Position numbers and translations under genes: made by a program. The notes under the pieces are model-generated. The model saw only the letters and a program-made list of their open reading frames with translations, was not told where the DNA came from and did no database searches. This document shows, one piece after another, positions 42,478 to 51,452 of a stretch of DNA of 64,000 nucleotides. Numbering within the stretch: position 1 is the stretch's first letter; each line of letters starts with the position of its first letter. Origin of the DNA: CBDDFS01 sp965227255 (GTDB taxonomy: Bacteria > Bacteroidota > Bacteroidia > Flavobacteriales_E > Vicingaceae); NCBI GenBank assembly GCA_965227255.1, contig CBDDFS010000002.1, forward strand, positions 1,364,001 through 1,428,000, written 5' to 3'.

Positions 42478-44886
42478 TTAGGCTCTTTTGATCCTGTGAT
42501 ATATTGCAAGTGCGGTTCCGAGAATCATAATGATGCATCCTATCCATAAAATATTGATGAAAGGGAATATGGCTGCTTTCATGATAATGAAATCTTCCTT
42601 CTTGTTTTGATCCCTTTCAACGATAATATGCATGTCGCCGCTTTCCGGATCGATTTTAACCAAAGATAGGCGAATACCCAGTGATTCGTCTTCTTCCGTG
42701 ACGTAAAACAGTTGACCGTTTCTTACCACAAAAATTGGCTCCAGTGTTGTAATGTTGTTATGAAGATCATCGAATTTAACAATGGCTTTCACCGCTATAT
42801 CGGAATCGTTCAGGTTATATTTTTCCTGGTTTATATCTCGAGACATACCCTCCAGAATGACAAGATAAGGACGTACAATGGCAGAATCACCTTGTTGTAG
42901 AACCAGGGTGTCAGTGACCTGATAATCCACGGATGGATTTTCTTCAAAATCCTGTTCGTTCACATAGGTAACATGCGTAAATAAATCTCTTGTGAGAGAA
43001 TGCTTTGTATCCGGTTCCGGTACATTTCCCATATTCCGGTTCAACTGAATTCTGGGGAAGAGACTAAAAGTGTTTTCCGGCATCTCCTTTTCCGTATAAG
43101 ATACTTCGTACAGTATGTTGATTCCTTCTTTCTTCTTGCCAACATAGCTCACCAAGTACGGACCCATTGGCAAGGTATCATTTTTGTAAAGGAGAATATT
43201 CTCAAGGTTGGCATCGCTTTCTTCTCCTTCCATCCTTATGTCTATGCCAGAGGTGTTTTTGGAAATTACATCTTTCATTCCGGCAGATAAAAGTGCTCCA
43301 AGAATAATTAGACCAAATCCTACATGAGCCATTGAAGCACCTGCATTAGGAAGTTTACCCTTCAACACCCTGAAAAAGAAGTCTGCGTTCAGAATTACCG
43401 TCATCAGGGATGCAAACAATAAAACATTGAGTATCCTGCTGGTAATTCCCATTCCAATGGCTATTCCAAGAGTCAATAAAAGAGAAATCAATCCGCCCGG
43501 GACAATTTTTTTAATTAGACGTTTTACGGGAGTATTTCGATAGCTCAAGAATTGAGACACAGCCATCAGAATTGCTATAACGATTGTAAATGGAATTTGC
43601 CAACTGTTATAATGGTCTATAGCATCGATTGGAGGTGCCATGTTCGTGCCAAATACAGCATTGATAACTGGAATGGAAGTGGTGAAGGTGATTTGAAATG
43701 CAGAAATCACTAAAACTATTGCCCCGATCAACATCCAGAATTCCCTGCTCATGAAGTTTTCGTCTTCTTTTAGATTGGGGATAGATTTGTATCTCTTTGC
43801 TAAAAGACCAAGTGACAGGATCACAAAAACCGCCATAAAGAATATCAATTGTCCGGGCATGCCATCGGCGAAAGAATGAACACTGGTCTCGCCAAGAATT
43901 CCACTTCTTGTTAGGTATGTGGAATAAAGGACAAGTAGAAAGGTAAATATCGTGGTGAGATAAGTGCTGAAAAGAGAGGTCGGTTTGTCTTTTTTCTTTC
44001 TGTTCAGCAACATAAGATGTGCAGCTCCTACCAGAAATAACCATGGAACGAGTGAAGCATTTTCCACAGGATCCCAAGCCCAGAATCCGCCGAAACTCAA
44101 AGCTTCATAAGCCCAGGCTCCACCCATTAAAACCCCTGCACCAAGAATTAGAACACCGAAGAAGGCCCAGGGCAATACTTCTTTAAGCCACTCGGTATGT
44201 TTTTTCTCCCACAATGCGGCAATCGCATAAGCAAAAGGCACAAGGGTAGAAGCGAAACCCAAAAAGAGGGTAGGAGGATGAATGGTCATCCAGTAATTCT
44301 GCAAAAGCGGATTTAATCCACTTCCCTCCAGAATATCCACATAATTCGGATTCTGAAAGACCATATTTCCGGCCATATCGGGGTTTTCCCTCAAAAGAAG
44401 AAATGGACTGCTTCCAATCTTAATTCCAAACACATAAACGCCTAATAGCATTGATGTAAGAAGCACCTGAACACTCGCGAAAACCATCATGACAGAATTC
44501 TCCCATGTCTTGCTGCTTCGAATTAAAATATTACCAAGAATGACATGCCAAAAAATCCACAACAAGAAACTTCCTTCCTGACCTTCCCAGAAACAGGATA
44601 ACATGTATCTCAGAGGCAAGTCAGATGAGGAATGCTGGTACGCATAGTTGTATTCGAAATAGTGGTTAAAAATGATATAGAACAAAGTGGCAGCAATTCC
44701 AACAACCGAAACCGAATGAACTCTAAAGAATAATCGGGCCAATTTTCTCCAATTATCATCGGAAGATCTGAGCCCGTTGTAATAAGAGATCATAGCAAAA
44801 ATGGAGCATGCAAATGCAAGCACCACGAACAGATTACCAATTCTGCCTGCCCAAATGTGTTCGCCTATATATTGGATTTCAGTCAA
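42478..44886 (-). CDS. ccmF: CcmF-type cytochrome c haem lyase component
   Basis: An 802-residue membrane protein with about 15 transmembrane helices. The haem-handling WWD-type motif is GGFWAWDPVENASLVPW (around residues 260-280). Flanking histidines (PTLFLGFAS region IHPPTLF, and YSTYLTRSGILG) match CcmF, and a large periplasmic domain lies near the C-terminus (about 560-770). CcmF with CcmH attaches haem to apocytochromes. It is the third-from-last part of the ccm cluster and starts 5 bases after ccmE. Confidence 0.9.
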   Translation of the reverse strand: MTEIQYIGEHIWAGRIGNLFVVLAFACSIFAMISYYNGLRSSDDNWRKLARLFFRVHSVSVVGIAATLFYIIFNHYFEYNYAYQHSSSDLPLRYMLSCFWEGQEGSFLLWIFWHVILGNILIRSSKTWENSVMMVFASVQVLLTSMLLGVYVFGIKIGSSPFLLLRENPDMAGNMVFQNPNYVDILEGSGLNPLLQNYWMTIHPPTLFLGFASTLVPFAYAIAALWEKKHTEWLKEVLPWAFFGVLILGAGVLMGGAWAYEALSFGGFWAWDPVENASLVPWLFLVGAAHLMLLNRKKKDKPTSLFSTYLTTIFTFLLVLYSTYLTRSGILGETSVHSFADGMPGQLIFFMAVFVILSLGLLAKRYKSIPNLKEDENFMSREFWMLIGAIVLVISAFQITFTTSIPVINAVFGTNMAPPIDAIDHYNSWQIPFTIVIAILMAVSQFLSYRNTPVKRLIKKIVPGGLISLLLTLGIAIGMGITSRILNVLLFASLMTVILNADFFFRVLKGKLPNAGASMAHVGFGLIILGALLSAGMKDVISKNTSGIDIRMEGEESDANLENILLYKNDTLPMGPYLVSYVGKKKEGINILYEVSYTEKEMPENTFSLFPRIQLNRNMGNVPEPDTKHSLTRDLFTHVTYVNEQDFEENPSVDYQVTDTLVLQQGDSAIVRPYLVILEGMSRDINQEKYNLNDSDIAVKAIVKFDDLHNNITTLEPIFVVRNGQLFYVTEEDESLGIRLSLVKIDPESGDMHIIVERDQNKKEDFIIMKAAIFPFINILWIGCIIMILGTALAIYHRIKRA

Positions 44887-44891
44887 GAAGA

Positions 44892-45293
44892 TCAGCTTTC
44901 AGAAGTAGCTTTGACTTCAATATCTTCGCCATTGTTATATTTTGAAGGGCACTTCATTAGAATCTTCGAAGCAATGAATTCTTCGTCGATGTATTGCCCC
45001 GTTAGGACCACCTGATCACTTCGCTCAAAATCCTGAGGTTTACTTCCCTTGAATTTCACGAATTCTTCTTTTCCATTATTGTCGACAATGTAAAACGTGA
45101 AATATGGACTCTCTTCCGGATCATAGGACATTTCTTTATCCAAATTCAGCACACCTACAACCTGATACTCAGTCCCGGGGTTTTGAACCGCCTGGTCAAA
45201 GCTTGTATAGGTGCTGGAATCAGAGATCGTGCTAATGATAACACCAACCGTCACGGCAATTACTACAATGATGACAATTTGAATCTTCTTCAT
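44892..45293 (-). CDS. ccmE: Cytochrome c maturation protein CcmE, CxxxY variant
   Basis: A 133-residue haem chaperone with one N-terminal membrane helix (IVIIVVIAVTVGVII) and an OB-fold periplasmic domain (YQVVGVLNLDK, FYIVDNNGKEEFVKFKG, VVLTGQY). In classical CcmE the haem-binding residue is a His in a HxxxY motif near the C-terminus; here the same place is KCPSKY, with Cys115 and Tyr119. A CxxxY form is known from archaea and Desulfovibrio-type bacteria. It overlaps the CcmD-like gene by 4 bases. Confidence 0.9.
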   Translation of the reverse strand: MKKIQIVIIVVIAVTVGVIISTISDSSTYTSFDQAVQNPGTEYQVVGVLNLDKEMSYDPEESPYFTFYIVDNNGKEEFVKFKGSKPQDFERSDQVVLTGQYIDEEFIASKILMKCPSKYNNGEDIEVKATSES

Positions 45294-45496
45294 TGATCTT
45301 TCTTTTCTTGTTTAGACAGTTTTTTGTCCAGATAGAACAAATATCCGAATAAACCCAGTGTGATGATCGCAACCACAATGACTACAACGTATATTTTACC
45401 TTCACTTCTTAAACCATCGGCCATTTCAACGCCGTGACCAAAGCAAAGGTTGGTGAGAAGACTCAAACTCATTAAGAGGAAAAAATACTTCTTCAT
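45290..45496 (-). CDS. CcmD-like small haem exporter protein
   Basis: A 68-residue protein with a signal-like N-terminus (MKKYFFLLMSLSLLTNLCFG), one transmembrane helix (YVVVIVVAIITLGLFGYLFY) and a basic tail. Its size and place between ccmC and ccmE match the CcmD role of linking CcmE to the CcmC complex; sequence similarity in this family is weak. It overlaps both neighbours by 4 bases. Confidence 0.75.
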   Translation of the reverse strand: MKKYFFLLMSLSLLTNLCFGHGVEMADGLRSEGKIYVVVIVVAIITLGLFGYLFYLDKKLSKQEKKDQ

Positions 45497-46173
45497 GTGC
45501 TTTTATTCTTTAATCTGTAAATCCTTAATTTGATCGTGTATATCCAATAACCAGTTAATAACCAGCCTATTACGGCAGGATAGAATACTAATTTCATGTT
45601 ATCATCGAGGTCATATTGTCCAAAACCGGGATTACCACCTTTACCCGGGTGCAAAGAATCTGTCAATCTGGGCAGGATACCTATGAATACGAGCATGAGC
45701 ACAAAGGCAAACTGGTTGTAAACAGCTGTAAACCTTGCTCTTTTCTCTTCCTCTTCAATTGAGCCTCTTAGAATAATGTAAGCTGTGTAAGTCAGTATGG
45801 TTATTGCTGCTCCGTTAAGTTGCACGTCATTGGTCCAAAAATCTCCCCAGGTAAATTTTGCCCAAAGCATTCCAGTCAAGATTCCCAGGAATCCAAACAT
45901 GAGCCCGGTATTCACAGCTTCGGAGGCAGCTTCATCGTGCTTGATGTTATTTGATGATAAAAATCGAATCGAGTAAACACAGGAAATCAGGAAAAGTAGA
46001 ATCATGGTCCACCACATGGGAACATGGAAATAGAGATTTCGAATGGTTTCATTCAAAATGGCCAATCTTGGCACCTCACCGAGGAAACCAAAAATTAAAG
46101 CATACATCACAAGAATAAAGGCGATCAACTTCCACCAAAGACCTTTCAAACCGGTAGATTTTAGTAGCGCCAA
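45493..46173 (-). CDS. ccmC: Haem exporter / CcmE-loading protein CcmC
   Basis: A 226-residue protein with about six transmembrane helices. Its WWD-type motif reads WGDFWTNDVQL (109-119), and histidines that would ligate haem sit at YFHVPMWW (His50) and DSLHPG. CcmC loads haem onto CcmE. It overlaps ccmB by 13 bases and the CcmD-like gene by 4 bases, all on the minus strand. Confidence 0.9.
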   Translation of the reverse strand: MALLKSTGLKGLWWKLIAFILVMYALIFGFLGEVPRLAILNETIRNLYFHVPMWWTMILLFLISCVYSIRFLSSNNIKHDEAASEAVNTGLMFGFLGILTGMLWAKFTWGDFWTNDVQLNGAAITILTYTAYIILRGSIEEEEKRARFTAVYNQFAFVLMLVFIGILPRLTDSLHPGKGGNPGFGQYDLDDNMKLVFYPAVIGWLLTGYWIYTIKLRIYRLKNKST

Positions 46174-46820
46174 AGGTACTGAAATAATACAATGGACAAG
46201 GCCAAGGTAAGTACATTAAGGAGGCCGAGAACCATTAAAAACAATCCAAAATCGGGGTGCATTGTTTCTTGCATAGTCATTGCACTTGCCTTTATGGTTG
46301 TGAGTAATACTGGCAACAAAACAGGAAAGCTCAAAATTGCGAGAACCGTAGGGCTGTTTTTCGTTCCTGACGACAACGCATTGTTTAAGGTAAGGACATT
46401 AGACATGGCCCATACTCCCAATAGAAGAACAGATATAAATGCAAATAGATGTGGTATTTTCTGGCTGAAAAGCATTGACCATGTTAGAAAGACTAAAAGG
46501 GCTAGTATACCACTTACAAGCCATTGGTATATAAGTTTTGCAATTATGATACTGTTGGCACCTGCCAGGCTGTATAAATATATTCTCTGGTCGCCTGATT
46601 CATAAATAAAGATGCGATTGGCCGCATTTGTCATGGTAAAAACGACAAGGATCCAAACCAGGCCATTCCATACCGACACTTCTAGTTTTATAAAGGAGAG
46701 GTAGCAAATAAAAACGGTAGAGAATACATAGAGCATGGTGCTCATCAAAATGCTTCTTGATCTCTTTTCAATTATAAATTCCTTTGAAATCAGACCGCTT
46801 ATTTCTTTCCAGTTGAACAA
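46161..46820 (-). CDS. ccmB: Haem exporter permease CcmB
   Basis: A 219-residue membrane protein with about six transmembrane helices and the CcmB feature KEFIIEKRSRSILMSTMLYV at the N-terminus. CcmB forms an ABC transporter with the ATPase CcmA, which is not encoded in this cluster. It is the first gene of the ccm run and begins 54 bases from the divergent glutathione peroxidase gene. Confidence 0.88.
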   Translation of the reverse strand: MFNWKEISGLISKEFIIEKRSRSILMSTMLYVFSTVFICYLSFIKLEVSVWNGLVWILVVFTMTNAANRIFIYESGDQRIYLYSLAGANSIIIAKLIYQWLVSGILALLVFLTWSMLFSQKIPHLFAFISVLLLGVWAMSNVLTLNNALSSGTKNSPTVLAILSFPVLLPVLLTTIKASAMTMQETMHPDFGLFLMVLGLLNVLTLALSIVLFQYLWRY

Positions 46821-46873
46821 AATGTCGTATTTCGTGTTTTATTCGAGGTTCAAAGTAAATCAATCAATTTTAA

Positions 46874-47407
46874 ATGAAGACCTTTTTTATTTTTCTAATC
46901 AGCACATTAATTATGACGGAAATTACAGCACAGAAGACATTTCACGACTTTGTCGTAGAAGATATCGACGGTAATAAAGTGGAATTATCCCAATTCAAAG
47001 GAAAGAAAGTTCTTGTGGTTAATGTTGCCAGTAAATGTGGTTTTACACCACAATACGAAAATCTTCAGAAGCTGCAGGAGCAATATGGAGGAGATGATTT
47101 CACGGTAGTTGGATTTCCTGCGAACAATTTTCTTGGTCAGGAGCCGGGGTCCAATGAAGAGATCAAAACCTTCTGCGTTAACACCTATAATGTTTCATTT
47201 CCAATGATGTCGAAAATAAGTGTTAAAGGAAATGATCAGCATGAAGTGTATGCCTGGTTAACATCAGCTGAAGAAAATGGCGTAAAAGACGCGAAAGTTA
47301 CCTGGAACTTTCAAAAATTCCTTATTGGTGAAGATGGCCAATGGCTGACATATTTTTCGCCAAAAGTCGACCCTTTATCAGAAGAGATTGTAAATTGGCT
47401 TGAATAA
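46874..47407 (+). CDS. Glutathione peroxidase family (Cys type), exported
   Basis: A 177-residue thiol peroxidase with an N-terminal signal peptide (ending ITAQ). The catalytic residue is Cys55 in NVASKCGFTPQYENL, where selenoenzymes have Sec; VTWNFQKFLI carries the conserved Trp and Asn, and GFPANNFLGQEPG is also typical. Bacterial members usually use thioredoxin. It is followed after 9 bases by bshB1, which makes a low-molecular-weight thiol, so both may serve peroxide defence. Confidence 0.92.
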   Translation: MKTFFIFLISTLIMTEITAQKTFHDFVVEDIDGNKVELSQFKGKKVLVVNVASKCGFTPQYENLQKLQEQYGGDDFTVVGFPANNFLGQEPGSNEEIKTFCVNTYNVSFPMMSKISVKGNDQHEVYAWLTSAEENGVKDAKVTWNFQKFLIGEDGQWLTYFSPKVDPLSEEIVNWLE

Positions 47408-47416
47408 AGCTGAATT

Positions 47417-48130
47417 ATGATTGATATTCTTGCCATTGGTGCTCATCCAGATGATGTGGAACTGAGCTGTGGAGGCACGATCTTAAAGCAAATTTCTCTC
47501 GGTAACAAAGTAGCAATACTCGATCTTACCGATGGTGACCTTGGTACTCGAGGTAACGGCGATATACGAAGGGCAGAGGCTGAGGATTCGGCCAATATTC
47601 TCGGTCTAACCGAAAGATACAGACTGCATTTCCGTGATGGCTTCTTTTCAGAAGATGAGGATCATATTCGTGAAGTGGTCAGGATTTTACGTTTAACCAG
47701 GCCTAAGATTGTTCTGTGCAATGCTGTTGATGACAGACATCCGGATCATTCCAAAGGTGCCAGCCTGGTAAAGAAGGCCTGCTTTTACTCAGGATTAATA
47801 AAATTTGTCACAGAACATGAAGGTCAGGAGCAGGAAGTGTGGAGACCAGAATCAATCTACCATTATATTCAATTCAAATATTTAAGGCCTGATTTTATTG
47901 TCGATGTCACTCCCTTTTACGAAAAGAAGATGGAAGCCATTAAGGCTTACAAATCGCAATTCTACGATCCGGAGTCTGATGAACCGGAAACTTTGATTTC
48001 TTCCAAGGAATTTCTCGAATTCCTTGATGCACGTTCTATTGAATTTGGCCGAATCATTGGAGCTAAATATGCTGAAGGCTTTAACATTAGCCGAATACCG
48101 GAGGTTGACGACCTAAACAACTTGAAATAA
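47417..48130 (+). CDS. bshB1: Bacillithiol biosynthesis deacetylase BshB1
   Basis: A 237-residue zinc-dependent PIG-L/LmbE deacetylase. It removes the acetyl group of N-acetylglucosaminyl-malate in bacillithiol synthesis. The metal-binding AHPDDVELSCGG (9-20), LTDGDLGTRG, DRHPDHSKG (metal His) and FIVDVTPFYEKKMEAI are BshB1 features. Its neighbour is a glutathione peroxidase gene and a bidirectional terminator follows. Confidence 0.95.
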   Translation: MIDILAIGAHPDDVELSCGGTILKQISLGNKVAILDLTDGDLGTRGNGDIRRAEAEDSANILGLTERYRLHFRDGFFSEDEDHIREVVRILRLTRPKIVLCNAVDDRHPDHSKGASLVKKACFYSGLIKFVTEHEGQEQEVWRPESIYHYIQFKYLRPDFIVDVTPFYEKKMEAIKAYKSQFYDPESDEPETLISSKEFLEFLDARSIEFGRIIGAKYAEGFNISRIPEVDDLNNLK

Positions 48131-48163
48131 AAAAAGTCCCGGAATTCCGGGACTTTTCTTTTT
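48128..48163. terminator. Bidirectional terminator between bshB1 and the T9SS gene
   Basis: The perfect 18-base palindrome GTCCCGGAATTCCGGGAC (48136-48153) has a run of A before it and TTTTCTTTTTT after it, so it can stop transcripts from both strands. Confidence 0.95.
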
Positions 48164-48179
48164 TCTGTCTTGTGATCTA

Positions 48180-50048
48180 TTACTTGATCACTACTTTTTT
48201 ATTCATGATAGATCCACCACCATAGATGTTTACTGTATAAACACCTGGCTCAAGATGGCTTAGATCCATTTGTAGCTTGTTGCTTCCCTTGACAAGTGGA
48301 CTTCCATTGTAAGTATGAACTACCTGACCACTAATGTTTGTAACATTAACAGTCACGTTCATTTCACGGTAAAGGATAACATTCAGGTCGATCTGGCCAT
48401 GAGATGGGTTCGGATATACACCCATTTCACTGATCTCACTTAGGTTTTCCTCTATACCGATTCCAATTCCGCCACCACCTAGATCAATTTCAAGATAAAT
48501 GATCTGGTTGTCTGAAAGTGAAGTCTGAACATACTGTGTTGTATTCGCATTGTAGTTCAAAGAAGTTACATAACATGAAGGATATGCATCTCTCTGGAAT
48601 ACTACTCTGATCTTATCGTCAACAACATCATAGATGTCAGGATAAACGTTTTCCGAGAATTGTGGATCAGTTACCGTCAATTGAAGAGGTTCAGTCCATG
48701 ATTCTCCACCGTCACCCGATTTGATCAAGTAGATCTGACGCATTCCAACATCCGGATCGATTCCACTAACAATACTGTCATGAATACCTGACCATACATA
48801 ATAAATTGAATCATTACCGTATCCAAATGTTCCGTATGTATTCACATTAGAACCACCGTAGAAGGCAATTTTTGGATTTCTTGGAATTGTGTCTCCAACA
48901 TGGTTGGCAGATCTTCCGAAATAAGGAGGTGTTGAATTTCTATAGTGAACTGTTGTATCCTGATCCGGGAATCTTGCAAGGAAGCTAGTCCCACCAGCAA
49001 AGTTGTTTGTTCTGTATACTCTACTGTAAGCGAGGTGAACAACTCCGTTGTTATCATAGATCACAGAACCAGAACCGTCAGCTGACATGTAGTAAACTGA
49101 ATCAGACGCTCTGTTCTTGAAATCCTGATAACCTCTGTAAGGATAATCGTATACAATGGTCTTAGTCCAAGTGTTACCATTATCATCAGATTCCATAAGG
49201 ATTACGTCGTTGAATGGAGCATAAATTCCGATAGCAACGTTATTTCCATCGGCGATAATTGAATAACAGTCACCAGAAAGTACTCTACTTGTTCCCAAGC
49301 CAGCAGAATCCAGTCCTGGAAGGATAGAATCAATGATATCCCACGTTTGACCAGCATCCTGAGATCTGTAATACAACAAAGGAGTACTCATCATCTGATA
49401 ATTCACAGAATCACCACCTTTGTCGTCGTTCATCACAGCAACCATATGAATTGTGTTACCATCGGTACCACCCATGGCAGCTCTGTTCCATACAAGTTTG
49501 GCAGTAGACACGTCTTTTTGACTCCAGCTTCCTGATCCAATTGTCGATCTTGAGTTAATTCTTACTCTGTTAGATGCTGTACTGTGCGAGATAACATGCT
49601 CACCACCTGCACCATCATAAAGTATACTTGGCCAACCTGAACGGTCTGACTCAATTCTTGGATAGCTTGCATCTTTCGTCCAAACATCATTTGTTGGATC
49701 ATAGTGAGCGTATCCTGAACCTCTGTCATCAAAAGGATTATTTCCTTCACTGGCAGTCCACACAACTGAAATCTCACCACTTGAATTCATGGCAATTCTG
49801 TTCTGAACTGCTGAGTTCGTTTGAAGATCGTACGTTGTTTCTCCCAGCACTCTTTCTCCCAAAGATTTCTCTCCGTTTCCTTGTTTAGGGGCATAAGGTG
49901 CTTTCTTTCCATTGGCATCGAACTTGTCAAAGCTGAAATCAGGATCAGGTAAATGCACTTTATATTGTTGTGCATCATCTAATTGAACCTGAGCTGAAAG
50001 TCCAATAGCCGTTGTAATTGCCGCAGCAAAAAGTATTAGTCGTTTCAT
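48180..50048 (-). CDS. Secreted T9SS protein with sialidase-like BNR repeats
   Basis: A 622-residue exported protein with a signal peptide (cleavage after residue 19, GLSAQ). The middle part has repeated BNR/Asp-box-like turns (SQDAGQTWDI, SDDNGNTWTKT, SGDGGESWTEP) as in sialidases and other six-bladed propellers, but I see no complete set of catalytic sialidase residues. A type A T9SS sorting domain closes the protein (MGVYPNPSHGQIDL ... LEPGVYTVNIYGG ... KKVVIK). Its substrate is unknown. A TAnnTTTG box lies just upstream. Confidence 0.86.
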   Translation of the reverse strand: MKRLILFAAAITTAIGLSAQVQLDDAQQYKVHLPDPDFSFDKFDANGKKAPYAPKQGNGEKSLGERVLGETTYDLQTNSAVQNRIAMNSSGEISVVWTASEGNNPFDDRGSGYAHYDPTNDVWTKDASYPRIESDRSGWPSILYDGAGGEHVISHSTASNRVRINSRSTIGSGSWSQKDVSTAKLVWNRAAMGGTDGNTIHMVAVMNDDKGGDSVNYQMMSTPLLYYRSQDAGQTWDIIDSILPGLDSAGLGTSRVLSGDCYSIIADGNNVAIGIYAPFNDVILMESDDNGNTWTKTIVYDYPYRGYQDFKNRASDSVYYMSADGSGSVIYDNNGVVHLAYSRVYRTNNFAGGTSFLARFPDQDTTVHYRNSTPPYFGRSANHVGDTIPRNPKIAFYGGSNVNTYGTFGYGNDSIYYVWSGIHDSIVSGIDPDVGMRQIYLIKSGDGGESWTEPLQLTVTDPQFSENVYPDIYDVVDDKIRVVFQRDAYPSCYVTSLNYNANTTQYVQTSLSDNQIIYLEIDLGGGGIGIGIEENLSEISEMGVYPNPSHGQIDLNVILYREMNVTVNVTNISGQVVHTYNGSPLVKGSNKLQMDLSHLEPGVYTVNIYGGGSIMNKKVVIK

Positions 50049-50079
50049 AGAATAAGTTTTGTTAGACAGTAATAGCTAA

Positions 50080-50087
50080 CAAATATA
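50080..50087 (-). promoter_or_regulatory. -7 box of the sialidase-like T9SS gene
   Basis: On the minus strand TATATTTG is an exact TAnnTTTG match, 31 bases before the start codon. Confidence 0.5.
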
Positions 50088-50138
50088 ATGAAATGAAAGG
50101 GTTATGAAAGGTTTAATTAATGGAGAAGAATTGGAATT

Positions 50139-51452
50139 TCAGCTGCTGGATTCCTGATTGCTTTTCAATTTGCTGCTTAAAAGCTTGATTGAATTCTTAA
50201 CGTCCTGACCAGATAAGAGCCAATTTCTGAAAGGAAGGGCTTCTTCTTTATTAAAGTGATAGATAAGAAAAATCAAAGAGATCAAATAGGAAATTGAATT
50301 TACCAGGGCTGCGCCCGGCAAGCCAAAAACAGGAACTAGACTGAATCCCAGAGCAAGTGTGGCAATTACTCCAATTCCGCTGCTGGCTGAATTTTTTGAT
50401 ATTTTTCCGATTCCTGAAAAGTAATGGCTGAGCATCATAGAACTGGTTAAAGAAATGGTTCCAAGGGCGAGAAGTCTTACAATGTGTCTGACATCTCCAA
50501 ATTCATTACCCAATAAGAGAGTATAAAATGAAACAGGCAGGAACATCAGGATAAGAAGTGGTATCAAAGTAAGACTAGATGTAAATTTCAAAAGTTGCAG
50601 GCTTAGATTTCTGGCATAATCGACATTCTTTGAATTGGAAATTCTTGCGAACTGCACAGTTGCGATGCTTTTACCGAAAATCCAAAGTCCTTCACTTATT
50701 TGCGTGGCTGCCGAAAAAATCCCAAGGCTGGCTCTTCCAACAAATATGTCAACCAGATAATATGTGAGCCTATAATTGATCAACTGGAATACATTGGCTG
50801 ATTGACCGTAAAATCCATATTTAAGCATTGACTTGAATTCAGCTATGGAGGGAAGGCTGAAGGACTTTATATAATGAAGTGTAAAAATGAATGCTGCGAT
50901 AAAGGCTGTGAAATATGAGATGTATAGTGCCACCAAATAATAAATGATTTGATCTTTTTCCATGAATACGAAGAATAGAATCAGCAAAATAGTGGCAAGA
51001 ATGTGCTGCAGGAAATAGATAAAATTGAAGGCTTTAATTCTTTCACGTCCTAACAATAAATTCAGATGTATGGTCATTAGGCCGTACCCACCTGCCAGCA
51101 ATATGTTATGCCAGAAAAATTCTGATGGGATAATTTCGAATGTCCATCCCATCATTTCTCCAATTTCCAGTGAAAAGAAAGACAGTGCGGTGAATATTAT
51201 TATTGAAATTACAGCCCAGAAGTAAGAGAGTATGAGAATGGAGGAGGGCTTGAATTTGGATATGAAGTACACAATGGATGAACCGGTAATTAAATTCTGG
51301 ATCATCAGGTAGATGGTAATACCGAGAACAACCAAAGAGATCGTGCCATATCCTTCAACTCCCAGATAACGTGTTCCGATCAGCACATTCACAATACTTA
51401 AAAAAGCGGTCAGAACGCGGGTGGAAAACGTGAATAATACCTTATTGAACAT
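50139..51452 (-). CDS. Polysaccharide flippase (Wzx/MATE type)
   Basis: A 437-residue integral membrane protein with 12-14 predicted helices. The N-terminus TRVLTAFLSIVNVLIGTRYLGVEGYG is characteristic of lipid-linked oligosaccharide flippases (PST family). It moves undecaprenyl-linked sugars across the inner membrane. It overlaps the glycosyltransferase gene upstream by 11 bases, which places it in surface polysaccharide export. Confidence 0.87.
   Translation of the reverse strand: MFNKVLFTFSTRVLTAFLSIVNVLIGTRYLGVEGYGTISLVVLGITIYLMIQNLITGSSIVYFISKFKPSSILILSYFWAVISIIIFTALSFFSLEIGEMMGWTFEIIPSEFFWHNILLAGGYGLMTIHLNLLLGRERIKAFNFIYFLQHILATILLILFFVFMEKDQIIYYLVALYISYFTAFIAAFIFTLHYIKSFSLPSIAEFKSMLKYGFYGQSANVFQLINYRLTYYLVDIFVGRASLGIFSAATQISEGLWIFGKSIATVQFARISNSKNVDYARNLSLQLLKFTSSLTLIPLLILMFLPVSFYTLLLGNEFGDVRHIVRLLALGTISLTSSMMLSHYFSGIGKISKNSASSGIGVIATLALGFSLVPVFGLPGAALVNSISYLISLIFLIYHFNKEEALPFRNWLLSGQDVKNSIKLLSSKLKSNQESSS

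Noticed and set aside
46874..47407. Selenoprotein form of glutathione peroxidase
   Set aside because: The catalytic position is a normal Cys codon (TGT), with no in-frame TGA.
48180..50048. Calling the BNR-repeat protein a sialidase
   Set aside because: Asp-box-like turns are present, but the catalytic Arg triad and the FRIP motif could not be identified.
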